Source of the DNA: Arthrobacter mangrovi
GTDB taxonomy: Bacteria > Actinomycetota > Actinomycetes > Actinomycetales > Micrococcaceae
Reading direction: 5' to 3'
DNA length: 64,000 nt
NCBI RefSeq assembly: GCF_026011795.1
Contig: NZ_BRVS01000003.1
Coordinates: 1-64,000 of the forward strand
In this document: positions 1-8,822 of the stretch, piece by piece
Numbering within the stretch: position 1 is the stretch's first letter
How the letters are laid out: every line of letters begins with the position of its first letter
The notes under the pieces: model-generated
Database searches by the model: none
Seen by the model: the letters and a program-made list of their open reading frames with translations, nothing else
What the model was told of the DNA's origin: nothing
Program-made: the position numbers and the translations under genes

Positions 1-1400
1 CGGTCCTGCACGGTCTCCCTCACCACGTTCCCGGCGCCGGGCAGCACCTGCGCCTCGTACTCGCCCAACAGGTTCGCGGGCAGGTCGCGGGAGCCGCGCA
101 CGATCGCGGTCGCCCTCCCCAGGTCGACCCGCCCCGCGTCCATCGCTTCCAGGGTGGCCGGGAAGTGCGCGCAGAGCTGGACCGCGTCGGCGAGGTCCGT
201 GTGGAGGGTTTTCTGGGACTGGTGCAGGTGCGCGGCCAGTTCCCGCACGGTGCCCCGGTCATGGCCCTCCGGCCCCATCAGCGGGGAGCCGGGTTCGGTG
301 CGGCGGGACGCGAACTCGTCCAGCCCCCGCACGCGGGCCGCCTGCCAGGACGCGGTCACCTTCTCCACCGCGGCCAGATACTCCAGCAGCACCCCGTCCG
401 CCAGGTCCTTGACGTCCTGCCGGGCGAGCACGACGGCCAGGTCCGCCGGTGTGATGTCCCGCCAGGCCTGGAACCATTCCACCGGCCCGTGCTCCACCAG
501 CGCCGGCGGCCGCGGCTTCGCCGCTTCCCTGGCTTTCTCCCGCTTGGCCCGCTGCGCCGGAGACAACGCCCAATCCGGTATCCCGTCCTCACCCTCATCC
601 TCAACCGGCCCGAAGACAGCCTCCAGATCAGCGGAAACCGGCTCCTCAGGCCCGGAAGCAGCCTGGGGATCGGCGGACGGCTCAACCGCATCGGTTGCTG
701 ATTGCGAGTCACGGGAAACCGGATCCGCTGGGTCGGATGCGGCTTGGGGATCAGGGGCAACCGGCTCCTCAGGTCCGGAAGCAGAATGGGGATCAGCAGG
801 CGGCTCCGCAGTCCCAGATGCAGTGTCGGGATCGGCGGCGTCCGCCGCTGTCCCGGACGTAGCTTGGACTTTATCGGAAACCGGTTCCGTCGGCTTGGAG
901 GCGGTCAGGGGGTCAGCTGAAACGCGCTCGGCGTCGCCCGAACCGTCAGGCTCGGCAGCGGGCACTGGAATGGGGTCCGGTTCCTCAGTGGCCTCTGTGG
1001 CTGGGGTTTCAGTTCCTTCGGCAGGCGGAGACGGAACAGCGATTGGTGCGGAATCAGCCCCAGCAGCAATCTGAGGCACATCGGGGTCGACTTGGGATCC
1101 TTCTGCAGGCGTACTGCAGTCCGCTGCAGCCGCGGCGTCCTCGTCGTTCGGCCCGTCGATGGGGACGGAAATTCCGCTGTCGTTTCGACGGGCGGCGATG
1201 GCCCGAGCGGACCGGCGCGGTGAGGGGTCCTGTGCACCCGTTGGGTTGGTGTCGCTGCCCGGGTACATACTGCGCAGCCACTGCTCGAGCAGGGCTTTGT
1301 GCAGCTGATATTCGAGGACTGAGAAACGACCCCCACGAGCGAGCGCGGGCGCGGGACTGATCATCCAGGCCTCATGCTGCTCTTCAGGAACCTTTTCCAT
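1..1400 (-). CDS. DUF222 domain protein (HNH endonuclease family), C-terminal part cut by window edge
   Basis: The frame is open from an ATG at 1400 to the window edge: 466 codons with no stop. Residues 1-40 are an ordinary N-terminus (MEKVPEEQHEAW...). Residues ~50-265 form a long acidic, Pro/Ala/Ser/Glu-rich tract with imperfect repeats of the type DPQAASGPEEPV. The remainder, from about residue 270 (IPDWALSPAQRAKREKARE), reads as the conserved DUF222 region: EWFQAWRDITPADLAVVLA, then KVTASWQAARVRGLDEFASRR, then ATLEAMDAGRVDLGRATAIV. Proteins of this family are abundant in Arthrobacter and Mycobacterium and usually end in an HNH nuclease domain, which would lie outside the window. Their role is poorly understood. 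The low-complexity spacer is unusually long. Confidence 0.85.
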   Translation of the reverse strand, partial: MEKVPEEQHEAWMISPAPALARGGRFSVLEYQLHKALLEQWLRSMYPGSDTNPTGAQDPSPRRSARAIAARRNDSGISVPIDGPNDEDAAAAADCSTPAEGSQVDPDVPQIAAGADSAPIAVPSPPAEGTETPATEATEEPDPIPVPAAEPDGSGDAERVSADPLTASKPTEPVSDKVQATSGTAADAADPDTASGTAEPPADPHSASGPEEPVAPDPQAASDPADPVSRDSQSATDAVEPSADPQAASGPEEPVSADLEAVFGPVEDEGEDGIPDWALSPAQRAKREKAREAAKPRPPALVEHGPVEWFQAWRDITPADLAVVLARQDVKDLADGVLLEYLAAVEKVTASWQAARVRGLDEFASRRTEPGSPLMGPEGHDRGTVRELAAHLHQSQKTLHTDLADAVQLCAHFPATLEAMDAGRVDLGRATAIVRGSRDLPANLLGEYEAQVLPGAGNVVRETVQD

Positions 1401-1611
1401 GTCCCAACGCTATAAGCCGGTACTGACAGTATTCGGCCGGCTTCTTTGAATGTGGAGAGTCTGCCAACCGATGGCCATGTGGAGGCACAACGGAATCGGC
1501 GGAGCCTTTGGCGGGGTCGGGAGACACGGGGGTAGGGGTGGGCGGAACGCTGGGCGGGCGGGAGGATTGAGCCGCTGCCGGGTGCATGCCACCATGGAGG
1601 AGTGAGCGGCG

Positions 1612-2319
1612 ATGAATGAGCTCTTCTCGGATGGTTTTCCTTGGTGGATGATCTGGGTGGGCTTCGCCGTGTTCTCGGGCATGGGGCAGAAGTTCCACCG
1701 CACCCGCCGGAAGCACCTGAAGCACAGGGCGCGCCGCGAGGCGGAGGGGCGTGCGGAGCGTGAGCGCAGGGAAAGCGCGGCGGCGTGGGTGGACCAGCTT
1801 CGCCGTGACACGGCAGCGGTGATGGCGGACCATGCTGCGGTGAACGCCCGCTGGCTGGAGTACGAGCTGGACGTGGCCAAGCTGATCGATTACCCGATGA
1901 TGTCCGACGTGCGCGAGCCCCTTACTGTCGGGTTCCTCCGGGCCAAGCGCGTTGCTGATGGGCTGAGACCTGTGGTCGTCGAGGACATCTCGACGGCGGA
2001 ACGGCTGCAGGAGTACCGCGATGCGGTGCGTGCCTACGAGGTTGCATTCGAGATCGCCGAGCGTGAGGCCCGCCGGGTCAAGGACCAGCATTTCACCGGG
2101 CCGGAGCGCCAGAGGCTCAACACGGCCCGGCGTTTGCTGACCATTGCGGTGGATAGCGCGGGCACTTCGGCTGAGCGGCAGCTCGCCTATCGCAGGGCGC
2201 GGAAGGAATTGGACGGGTTGCTGGCCCTGCCGCCCGAGGCCGTGGCCGCGCTTGAGCGGCGGGTGGCTCCGGAGTTGGCGCCGCTGCGGGACGGCCCGGA
2301 TGGCGCCCGCGCCTCGTAG
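1612..2319 (+). CDS. hypothetical membrane-anchored coiled-coil protein
   Basis: The product is 235 aa and belongs to no family I recognise. The start is an ATG preceded by GGAGGAGTGAG. A short aromatic hydrophobic segment (FPWWMIWVGFAVFSGMG, residues ~9-25) looks like an N-terminal membrane anchor. It is followed by a strongly basic stretch (RRKHLKHRARREAEGRAERERRE, ~32-55) and then mostly charged, helical sequence that could form coiled coils. The likely topology is one membrane segment with a cytoplasmic helical domain. It is monocistronic, with a spacer of about 165 bp before the GNAT gene. No function can be assigned. Confidence 0.7.
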   Translation: MNELFSDGFPWWMIWVGFAVFSGMGQKFHRTRRKHLKHRARREAEGRAERERRESAAAWVDQLRRDTAAVMADHAAVNARWLEYELDVAKLIDYPMMSDVREPLTVGFLRAKRVADGLRPVVVEDISTAERLQEYRDAVRAYEVAFEIAEREARRVKDQHFTGPERQRLNTARRLLTIAVDSAGTSAERQLAYRRARKELDGLLALPPEAVAALERRVAPELAPLRDGPDGARAS

Positions 2320-2484
2320 CGGTTGTGTTGGCTGAAGGGCGTGCGTGGGACGGCGCTGACCGGACGGTTTGGCCGGCAGGGGCTGCGGGGGCACTCGCTG
2401 GCCGCTGCCTGGGGTGAGGCAGAATGGAACGGCGGCAGGCCGCCGTCGTACTTCCCCCGATTGCCGAAGGACTTTTGCCGTTTC

Positions 2485-2985
2485 ATGAGCATCACCATCC
2501 GCCCCGCTACTGCGCTTGATTACGACGACGTTGCCCGGATTACCCGGCAGGCGTACCTTGCCGGCGGGCATCTGCGGGAGGAGGACGAATATCTTGAGAT
2601 ATTGGGTGACGTTGCCCACCGTGCAGAGCATGCCATTGTGTGGGTGGCCGAGGTGGACGGGCGGGTTGCCGGCTCAGTCGCATTGACGCTGGAGGGCCAG
2701 GAATATTCGGATATCGCGCGTCCGGGGGAGCTGGAGTTCAGGATGCTTGCGGTGGATCCGCAGTTGCAGCGCGGCGGCGTGGGGAGGGCGATGGTGAAGG
2801 CCATCCTCGATTATGCGCAGACCCTTCCTGGCATCCATTCGGTGAGCTTGACCAGCGTGGACAATATGCGCGGGGCCCACCGGCTCTACGAATCGCTCGG
2901 GTTCGTCCGCGTGCCCGAGCGGGACTGGAAGGTGCCGGACGAGGATATTGCGCTGCTGGTGTTCGTGAAGCCGCTGGCCCGCTGA
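2485..2985 (+). CDS. GNAT family N-acetyltransferase
   Basis: The product is 166 aa. The start MSITIRPAT was chosen because it begins directly at the first GNAT strand; an upstream in-frame start at 2323 would add an unconserved leader. The acetyl-CoA binding motif A is visible as LAVDPQLQRGGVGRAM (residues ~88-103), and motif B as NMRGAHRLYESLGF near the C-terminus. It should transfer an acetyl group from acetyl-CoA to an amine, but the substrate cannot be predicted. It lies 74 bp upstream of gatC on the same strand and could be cotranscribed, although GatC has its own RBS. Confidence 0.85.
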   Translation: MSITIRPATALDYDDVARITRQAYLAGGHLREEDEYLEILGDVAHRAEHAIVWVAEVDGRVAGSVALTLEGQEYSDIARPGELEFRMLAVDPQLQRGGVGRAMVKAILDYAQTLPGIHSVSLTSVDNMRGAHRLYESLGFVRVPERDWKVPDEDIALLVFVKPLAR

Positions 2986-3059
2986 ACCGCGCGCCCGGCG
3001 CATCCGGCGCGCAAGTAGACTGGTTGGTAGAAAACCCAATCAATCCGCGTAGGAGACTC

Positions 3060-3356
3060 ATGTCTGAGATCAACCGTGAGGCTGTGGCGCATCTAGCGCG
3101 GCTGGCCCACATTGAGATGACCGACGCTGAGCTGGACCGTATGGCCGGCGAGCTCGATGTCATCGTTGACTCGATCAAATCCGTCCAGGAGGCCGCCGGC
3201 GACGACGTGCCGGCCACATCCCACCCGATCCCGCTGACCAACGTCTTCCGCGAGGACGTTGTCGGCGAGACGCTGACCAACGAGCAGGCACTGTCCGGCG
3301 CGCCGGATTCGGCCGACGGCCGCTTCAAGGTCCCCGCCATCCTGGACGAGGAGTAA
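3060..3356 (+). CDS. gatC: Asp-tRNA(Asn)/Glu-tRNA(Gln) amidotransferase subunit C
   Basis: The product is 98 aa, the normal GatC length. ATG at 3060 follows TAGGAGACTC. The typical start [20 protein letters not shown] and the C-terminal region ([17 protein letters not shown]) match the family. GatC is the small subunit that wraps around GatA and GatB and stabilises the heterotrimer. The complex amidates misacylated Glu-tRNA(Gln) and/or Asp-tRNA(Asn), replacing GlnRS and/or AsnRS. It is first gene of gatCAB, with 4 bp between its stop and gatA. Confidence 0.96.
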   Translation: MSEINREAVAHLARLAHIEMTDAELDRMAGELDVIVDSIKSVQEAAGDDVPATSHPIPLTNVFREDVVGETLTNEQALSGAPDSADGRFKVPAILDEE

Positions 3357-3360
3357 AGAC

Positions 3361-4887
3361 ATGACAGAACTGATCCGCAACAGCGCCGCCCGGCTGGCCG
3401 AACTGCTGGCCGCCAAGGAAGTATCCTCCGTCGAGGTCACGCAGGCGCATCTGGACCGCATCGCCGAGGTGGACGGCAGCGTCAATGCCTTCCTGCACGT
3501 CAACACCGAGGAAGCGCTGGCCGTCGCGGCCGACGTGGACAAGGCCCGTGCCGCGGGCGAGGACCTGCCGGTGCTGGCCGGCGTGCCGATCGCCATCAAG
3601 GACCTGATCGTCACCGTCGGCCAGCCGACCACGGCAGGTTCGAAGATCCTCGAGGGCTGGATGAGCCCGTACGACGCGACGGTGATCAAGAAGATCCGCG
3701 CGGCGAAGATGCCGATGCTGGGCAAGACCAACCTGGACGAGTTCGCGATGGGCTCCTCCACTGAGCACTCCGCCTACGGACCGACCCGCAACCCGTGGGA
3801 CCTGGACCGGATCCCGGGCGGCTCGGGCGGCGGGTCCGCGGCTGCCGTCGCGGCATTCGAAGCTCCGCTGGCGCTGGGCACCGATACCGGCGGCTCCATC
3901 CGGCAGCCGGCGTCGGTGACCGGCTCGGTCGGCGTCAAGCCGACCTATGGCGGAGTCTCCCGCTATGGCGCCATCGCCATGGCCTCCTCGCTGGACCAGA
4001 TCGGCCCGGTCTCCCGCACGGTGCTGGACTCGGCGCTGCTGCATGAGGTTATCGGCGGCCACGATCCGCACGACTCGACGTCCCTGACCGATCCCGTGGG
4101 CGCCCTCGCCGAGGCCGCGCGGAACGGCGACGTGCGCGGGCTGCGGATCGGCGTGGTCCGCGAGCTTCAGGGCGAGGGGTACGACGCCGGTGTCCAGGAG
4201 CGCTTCGACGAGTCCCTTGAGCTGCTGCGCGGCGCGGGGGCGGAGATCGTCGAGGTTTCCTGCCCGAACTTCCGGTACGCGCTGGGTGCCTACTACCTGA
4301 TCATGCCGAGCGAGGCGTCCTCCAACCTGGCCAAGTTCGACGGCGTGCGGTACGGGCAGCGGGTGCTGCCGACGGACGGCCCGCTGACGATCGAGCGGGT
4401 CATGGGCGCGACCCGTGCTGCCGGTTTCGGCGACGAGGTCAAGCGCCGCATCATCCTGGGCACCTACGCCCTCTCGGCCGGCTACTACGACGCCTACTAC
4501 GGTTCGGCCCAGAAGGTCCGCACGCTCGTGCAGCGCGACTTCGACGCCGCCTTCGCGCAGGCGGACGTCCTGATCTCTCCGACGGCTCCGACCACGGCCT
4601 TCAAACTAGGGGAGAAGCTCGACGATCCGCTGGCCATGTACCTGAACGACGTCGCGACCATCCCGGCGAACCTGGCCGGCGTGCCCGGTATCTCCGTGCC
4701 CGGCGGCCTGGCGGACGGACTGCCGGTGGGCATCCAGTTCCTCGCCCCGGCGCGGGAGGACGCCCGGCTGTACCGGGTGGGCCACGTGCTCGAATCGCTG
4801 CTGGAGGAGAAGTGGGGCGGGCCGCTGCTGGCCCAGGTCCCCGACCTGAGCGCCAGCACCGCCGAAACCATGTCAGGAGCCAACTAA
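3361..4887 (+). CDS. gatA: Asp-tRNA(Asn)/Glu-tRNA(Gln) amidotransferase subunit A
   Basis: The product is 508 aa, an amidase-signature protein. The catalytic Ser-cisSer-Lys triad is present: Lys80 in IAIKDL, Ser155 in the GGSGGGSA loop and Ser179 in [10 protein letters not shown]. GatA hydrolyses glutamine and channels ammonia to GatB. The start ATG sits 4 bp after gatC. The stop overlaps the gatB start by one base (TAATG), which indicates translational coupling. Full length, nothing unusual. Confidence 0.97.
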   Translation: MTELIRNSAARLAELLAAKEVSSVEVTQAHLDRIAEVDGSVNAFLHVNTEEALAVAADVDKARAAGEDLPVLAGVPIAIKDLIVTVGQPTTAGSKILEGWMSPYDATVIKKIRAAKMPMLGKTNLDEFAMGSSTEHSAYGPTRNPWDLDRIPGGSGGGSAAAVAAFEAPLALGTDTGGSIRQPASVTGSVGVKPTYGGVSRYGAIAMASSLDQIGPVSRTVLDSALLHEVIGGHDPHDSTSLTDPVGALAEAARNGDVRGLRIGVVRELQGEGYDAGVQERFDESLELLRGAGAEIVEVSCPNFRYALGAYYLIMPSEASSNLAKFDGVRYGQRVLPTDGPLTIERVMGATRAAGFGDEVKRRIILGTYALSAGYYDAYYGSAQKVRTLVQRDFDAAFAQADVLISPTAPTTAFKLGEKLDDPLAMYLNDVATIPANLAGVPGISVPGGLADGLPVGIQFLAPAREDARLYRVGHVLESLLEEKWGGPLLAQVPDLSASTAETMSGAN

Positions 4888-6401
4888 TGACCGCTGTTAC
4901 GGACGAAATCCTGTCCTTCGATGAGGCCATGGAGAAGTACGACCCGGTGCTTGGTTTCGAGGTCCACGTGGAGCTCAACACCAAGACCAAGATGTTCTCC
5001 GCAGCCCCGAACATCTTCGGCGATGAGCCGAACACCGCCATTTCCCCGGTGGACCTCGGCTTGCCGGGCGTGCTACCGGTGGTCAACAAAGCCGCGGTCG
5101 AATACTCGATCATGATCGGCCTGGCCCTGAACTGCAAGATCGCCGAATCCTGCTTCTTCGCCCGGAAGAACTACTTCTACCCGGACACTCCGAAGAACTT
5201 CCAGACCTCGCAGTACGAGGACCCGATCTGCTACGACGGCTACCTGGACATCGAACTCGAGGACGGCGAAGTGTTCCGCGTCGAGATCGAGCGGGCGCAC
5301 ATGGAAGAGGACGCCGGCAAGCTCACCCATATGGGCGGCGCAACCGGCCGCATCCAGGGCGCCGAGTACTCGCTGGTGGACTACAACCGCGCCGGCGTGC
5401 CGCTCGTCGAGATCGTTACCAAGCCGATCGTTGGGGCGGGCTCCCGCGCACCCGAGCTGGCCAAGGCGTACGTCGCCGCCATCCGGGAGATCGTGAAGAA
5501 TCTCGGCGTGTCCGATGCACGCATGGAGCGCGGCAATGTCCGCTGCGACGCCAACGTCTCGCTGATGCCGAAGGGCACCAGCACGTTCGGCACCCGCTCG
5601 GAGACCAAGAACGTGAACTCGCTGCGGTCGGTCGAGCGCGCTGTCCGCTTCGAAATCCAGCGGCACGCCGCGGTCCTCGACTCTGGCGCCAAGGTCACGC
5701 AGGAAACCCGGCACTGGCATGAGGACACGCGCACCACCACCTCGGGCCGGCCCAAGTCGGACGCGGACGACTACCGCTACTTCCCGGAGCCGGACCTCGT
5801 CCCCGTCGTCACCACCCCGGAGTGGATCGAGGAGCTGCGCAGCCGGCTGCCCGAGCCGCCGGCTGAGCGGCGCAAGAAGCTCAAGGCCGCCTGGGGTTAC
5901 TCCGACGCCGAGTTCCGCGACGTGCTCAACGCCGGAGTGATGGACGCGATCGAGGAGACCATCGCCGCCGGCGCGTCCGCCGCCGTCGCCCGCAAGTGGT
6001 GGATGGGCGAAATCTCCCGCCGCGCGAAGGAAGCCGAAGTGGATCCGGTGGACGTGGGCGTCACCCCGGAACTGGTCGTCGAGCTGGACAAGCTCGTCCA
6101 GGCAGGCAAGATCAACGACAAGCTGGCCCGCCAGGTGCTCGACGGCGTCCTCGCCGGCGAGGGCACGCCCGAGGAGGTCATCGCCAAGCGCGGCCTGGCC
6201 GTGGTGTCCGACGACGGCCCCCTCCTTGAGGCCATCGACGCGGCCCTCGCCGCTCAGCCCGACGTGGCGGAGAAGATCCGCGGCGGCAAGGTACAGGCGG
6301 CCGGCGCCATCGTCGGCGGCGTCATGAAGGCCACCCGCGGCCAGGCCGACGCCGGCCGGGTCCGCGAGCTGATCTTCGAACGCCTCGGCGTCCAGGGCTA
6401 A
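4887..6401 (+). CDS. gatB: Asp-tRNA(Asn)/Glu-tRNA(Gln) amidotransferase subunit B
   Basis: The product is 504 aa. The start at 4887 ([11 protein letters not shown]) was chosen because it overlaps the gatA stop by 1 bp; an in-frame ATG at 4812 lies deep inside gatA. The N-terminal kinase/amidotransferase core is recognisable ([40 protein letters not shown]), with a helical middle domain and a C-terminal YqeY-like tail ([17 protein letters not shown]) that contacts tRNA. GatB phosphorylates the tRNA-bound Glu or Asp and amidates it. It is last gene of gatCAB. Confidence 0.97.
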   Translation: MTAVTDEILSFDEAMEKYDPVLGFEVHVELNTKTKMFSAAPNIFGDEPNTAISPVDLGLPGVLPVVNKAAVEYSIMIGLALNCKIAESCFFARKNYFYPDTPKNFQTSQYEDPICYDGYLDIELEDGEVFRVEIERAHMEEDAGKLTHMGGATGRIQGAEYSLVDYNRAGVPLVEIVTKPIVGAGSRAPELAKAYVAAIREIVKNLGVSDARMERGNVRCDANVSLMPKGTSTFGTRSETKNVNSLRSVERAVRFEIQRHAAVLDSGAKVTQETRHWHEDTRTTTSGRPKSDADDYRYFPEPDLVPVVTTPEWIEELRSRLPEPPAERRKKLKAAWGYSDAEFRDVLNAGVMDAIEETIAAGASAAVARKWWMGEISRRAKEAEVDPVDVGVTPELVVELDKLVQAGKINDKLARQVLDGVLAGEGTPEEVIAKRGLAVVSDDGPLLEAIDAALAAQPDVAEKIRGGKVQAAGAIVGGVMKATRGQADAGRVRELIFERLGVQG

Positions 6402-6438
6402 GCAACCCGGATCCGCTGCGCCGGTGCTCCAGGCCGCC

Positions 6439-6614
6439 GCTTCGGTTTGGAATCGGCGCTCCGGTTCGGGCCACGGCTCCGGTTCGGAATGCGCGGTCAG
6501 GCTTGGCCGCCGCTCCGGTTTGGAATCGGCGCTCCGGTTCGGGTCACGGCTCCGGTCTGGAATGCGCGGTCAGGCTTGGCCGCCGCTCCGATTTGGGCTC
6601 CCGCTCCGGTTTGG
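6439..6614 (+). repeat. array of GCTCCGGTTYGG-like words, partly a 73-bp tandem repeat
   Basis: The spacer after gatB holds eight direct copies of a 12-mer close to GCTCCGGTTTGG. They start at 6439, 6458, 6476, 6512, 6531, 6549, 6585 and 6603. Spacing repeats as about 19, 18, 36, because positions 6451-6523 are duplicated as a 73-bp unit at 6524-6596. The last copy is the left arm of the hairpin at 6603-6660. No credible coding sequence was seen here. Confidence 0.85.
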
Positions 6615-6660
6615 ATTCCCTGCTCCGCTTCGAGGCGGAGCGGAAGAACCAAACCGGAGC
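6603..6660. repeat. long nested palindrome, copy A of an interspersed family
   Basis: The outer arms GCTCCGGTTTGG (6603-6614) and CCAAACCGGAGC (6649-6660) are perfect reverse complements. Inside are TTCC/GGAA and then GCTCCGC (6622-6628) paired with GCGGAGC (6635-6641) around a small loop. Two related hairpins occur at 33381-33438 and 34151-34208. This copy follows gatB and could act as a transcript end, but the T-tract after it is weak (GGTTTGCGTT). Confidence 0.85.
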
Positions 6661-6684
6661 GGTTTGCGTTAACCGGCGGGTTTA

Positions 6685-7668
6685 ATGGGGAGCATGGCCC
6701 TGATGCCCGCAGCCGACCTCGAGATCGACGCCCCGCTGGTACGCCGGCTGCTCGCCGAGCAGGCTCCGGCCCTTGCCGGGCTGCCGGTGCGGCTGGCGGC
6801 GAACGGCTGGGACAACGCCGTGTTCCGCCTCGGCATAGACCTCGCGGTGCGGTTGCCGCGCCGGGAAGCGGCAGTGCCGTTGCTGCGCCATGAACAGCGC
6901 TGGCTGCCGGAACTGGCAGCGGGACTGGCCGTCGCGACGCCGGCTCCGCTACGGTGCGGCGTCCCGTCGTCGTTCTTCCCCTGGCCGTGGTCCGTGGTCC
7001 CGTGGATCGAAGGTACGACGGCGGCACGCGTCGCCGCGGGTCAGCGTCGCGGGGCGGCGGGCGGGCTGGCGGAGTTCGTGGCCGCCTTCCACCGTCCGGC
7101 CCCGCCCGAGGCGCCGCGCAATCCCGTTCGCGGCGTGCCGCTGCCGGCGCGGGATCCGCAGGTGCGCCGACGGCTCGCGGGCGGGCTGGTTCCGCACGCG
7201 GCGGAGGCTGGCCGGCTTTGGCAGCAGCTCAGCGCGGCCCCGCCGTGGACCGGGGAGCCTCTGTGGCTGCATGGGGACCTGCACCCGGAGAACCTGATCC
7301 TGCGCGACGGCCGGCTCGCGGCGGTGATCGATTTCGGCGACCTGGCCGCGGGGGACCCGGCCACGGATCTCGCGGCGGCCTGGCTGGTCTTCGACGAGGC
7401 CGGCAGGCGCGACTTCAGGGACAGTCTCGGCGCGGCGCGGATCGACACCCAGTGGATCGGCTCGCCTCAAGTCGACACGTCGCGGATCGGCTCGGCGCGG
7501 ATCGACACGCCGCGGATCGGCTCGGTGGCCGCCGTCGACGAAGCGACGTGGATCCGCGCCCGCGGCTGGGCGCTGTCGATGGCCACCGCAATGCTGGACG
7601 CCTCGGAGGACAATGAGGTGATCCGGGCAATCGGAGAAGAGGCGCTGGACCAGGTTCTCGCTGACTGA
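6685..7668 (+). CDS. aminoglycoside phosphotransferase (APH)-fold kinase with in-frame repeat insertion
   Basis: The product is 327 aa from the first ATG; starts at 6694 or 6703 are equally possible. The APH catalytic loop is clear: HGDLHPEN with Asp198 and Asn203, followed by the metal-binding IDFGD (Asp216). The family phosphorylates small hydroxylated compounds such as antibiotics, sugars or choline; the substrate is unknown. Residues ~252-281 are three 10-residue repeats of the type RIDTPRIGSA, encoded by a 30-bp tandem repeat. They sit in a helical segment after the active site, where family members normally have no such insert. The gene converges on the glycosyltransferase at 7756. Confidence 0.85.
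   Translation: MGSMALMPAADLEIDAPLVRRLLAEQAPALAGLPVRLAANGWDNAVFRLGIDLAVRLPRREAAVPLLRHEQRWLPELAAGLAVATPAPLRCGVPSSFFPWPWSVVPWIEGTTAARVAAGQRRGAAGGLAEFVAAFHRPAPPEAPRNPVRGVPLPARDPQVRRRLAGGLVPHAAEAGRLWQQLSAAPPWTGEPLWLHGDLHPENLILRDGRLAAVIDFGDLAAGDPATDLAAAWLVFDEAGRRDFRDSLGAARIDTQWIGSPQVDTSRIGSARIDTPRIGSVAAVDEATWIRARGWALSMATAMLDASEDNEVIRAIGEEALDQVLAD
7438..7527 (+). repeat. 30-bp tandem repeat inside the kinase gene
   Basis: Three imperfect 30-bp units start at 7438, 7468 and 7498. Each carries the words ATCGACAC (or GTCGACAC) and GGATCGGCTCG. The unit length is a multiple of three, so the frame is kept. Confidence 0.85.
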
Positions 7669-7687
7669 GCCGGCGACAGGCTCCGCG

Positions 7688-7712
7688 AACGGGGCCGCGC
7701 CGGGCCCCCGTT
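7688..7712. terminator. possible bidirectional terminator between convergent genes
   Basis: AACGGGG (7688-7694) can pair with CCCCGTT (7706-7712), and the stem can be extended by internal GC pairs. It lies between the stops of the APH-fold gene and the glycosyltransferase. There is no good T-run, so the assignment is weak. Confidence 0.35.
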
Positions 7713-7755
7713 GCAGGGACGGGATACCTTCAACCGCAGCGGAAGGGGGCGGCTT

Positions 7756-8808
7756 TCAGCGAGCCGGGACGGGGCTGCCGCGGCGGCCGGGCTGGTGGTC
7801 GATCACTTCGGCAAACAGCCGCAAATGTTCTTCAGCCATACGCTCCGCGCTGAAGTACGTCTCGGTCACCTTGCGGCACCGGGCCCGGTCCAAAGTCTCC
7901 GCCTGCTGCAGAGCGGTGGCGAGCTGCCGGTTGCCGCTCCGGAGGAAACCGGTGCTGCCGTCTTCGATGATTTCGGGCGCGGAGCCCCGCAGCGTGGCGA
8001 CGACAGGTGTCCCGGCCGCCATCGCCTCGATCATCACCATTCCGAACGGCTCCGGCCACTGGATGGGGTTCAGCAGTGCCACTGCTCCGCCGAGCAGCTC
8101 GTATTTCTCGCGTGTCGTCAGCTCGCCGAGGAATTCGACCGGCGGCTGCAGCAACGGCTTGATGACCGATTCGAAGTACTCGCACTCGCAGTCGCCCTGC
8201 ACGCGGGCGGCGATCCGCAATGGCACGTCGGCTTCGCGGGCTATCTCGATGGCCTGGTGCAGGCCTTTGTCCGGATGCATGCGGCCGAGGAAGCAGGCGT
8301 AGCCCCCGTCGCCGCTGCCAACCGGGACCGCGGCGGCGTCGATGCCGTGGTGGATGACTTGGCGGATCCGCACCTCGGGAGCCGCGACCGCCTGGTGCCG
8401 CGCGATGGCGATCAGCGGCGCGTGCATGGCGATGGCCCGGTAGAGGGTGCGGAACGCTCCGGCCAGGGGACCATGCGCAGTGGTGACCAGTGGGATGCCG
8501 GGCGGTCGGTGGCGCGACAAGGGGCCGGCGAGGGTGTGGTCGTGGATGATGTCCACGCCGGAAAGCGCTTCGTGGGCCAGCACCGATTGTGCCAGTTCGT
8601 CGATGCTGGTCCCCAAACCGGTGAGCTGCCGGGCGGGAATGCCGGGAACCTGGTCGACGGGGCACATGCTGCCCTCGGCGGCTGCCAGGAGGACATCATG
8701 TCCGGCAGCGGCGAACTCCCGCGCCAGGGAGTCGACCACGGATTCGATGCCTCCGTAGCCGGAGGGCGGAACCCGGAGCCATGGTGGGGCGACGATACCT
8801 ATACGCAT
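7756..8808 (-). CDS. GT4-like glycosyltransferase
   Basis: The product is 350 aa. ATG at 8808 (MRIGIVAPPWLRVPP) follows AGGAG with proper spacing; longer in-frame readings start inside the upstream gene. The N-terminal glycine-rich loop (PPSGYGGIE, residues 14-22), GRMHPDKG (175-182) and the E-x7-E motif (EPFGMVMIE, 253-261) identify a retaining GT-B fold transferase of family GT4. It starts 14 bp after the stop of the debranching-like enzyme, so the two probably form an operon and act on the same glucan or glycoside. The acceptor is unknown. Confidence 0.85.
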   Translation of the reverse strand: MRIGIVAPPWLRVPPSGYGGIESVVDSLAREFAAAGHDVLLAAAEGSMCPVDQVPGIPARQLTGLGTSIDELAQSVLAHEALSGVDIIHDHTLAGPLSRHRPPGIPLVTTAHGPLAGAFRTLYRAIAMHAPLIAIARHQAVAAPEVRIRQVIHHGIDAAAVPVGSGDGGYACFLGRMHPDKGLHQAIEIAREADVPLRIAARVQGDCECEYFESVIKPLLQPPVEFLGELTTREKYELLGGAVALLNPIQWPEPFGMVMIEAMAAGTPVVATLRGSAPEIIEDGSTGFLRSGNRQLATALQQAETLDRARCRKVTETYFSAERMAEEHLRLFAEVIDHQPGRRGSPVPAR

Positions 8809-8822
8809 GGTGTTGCTCCTGC

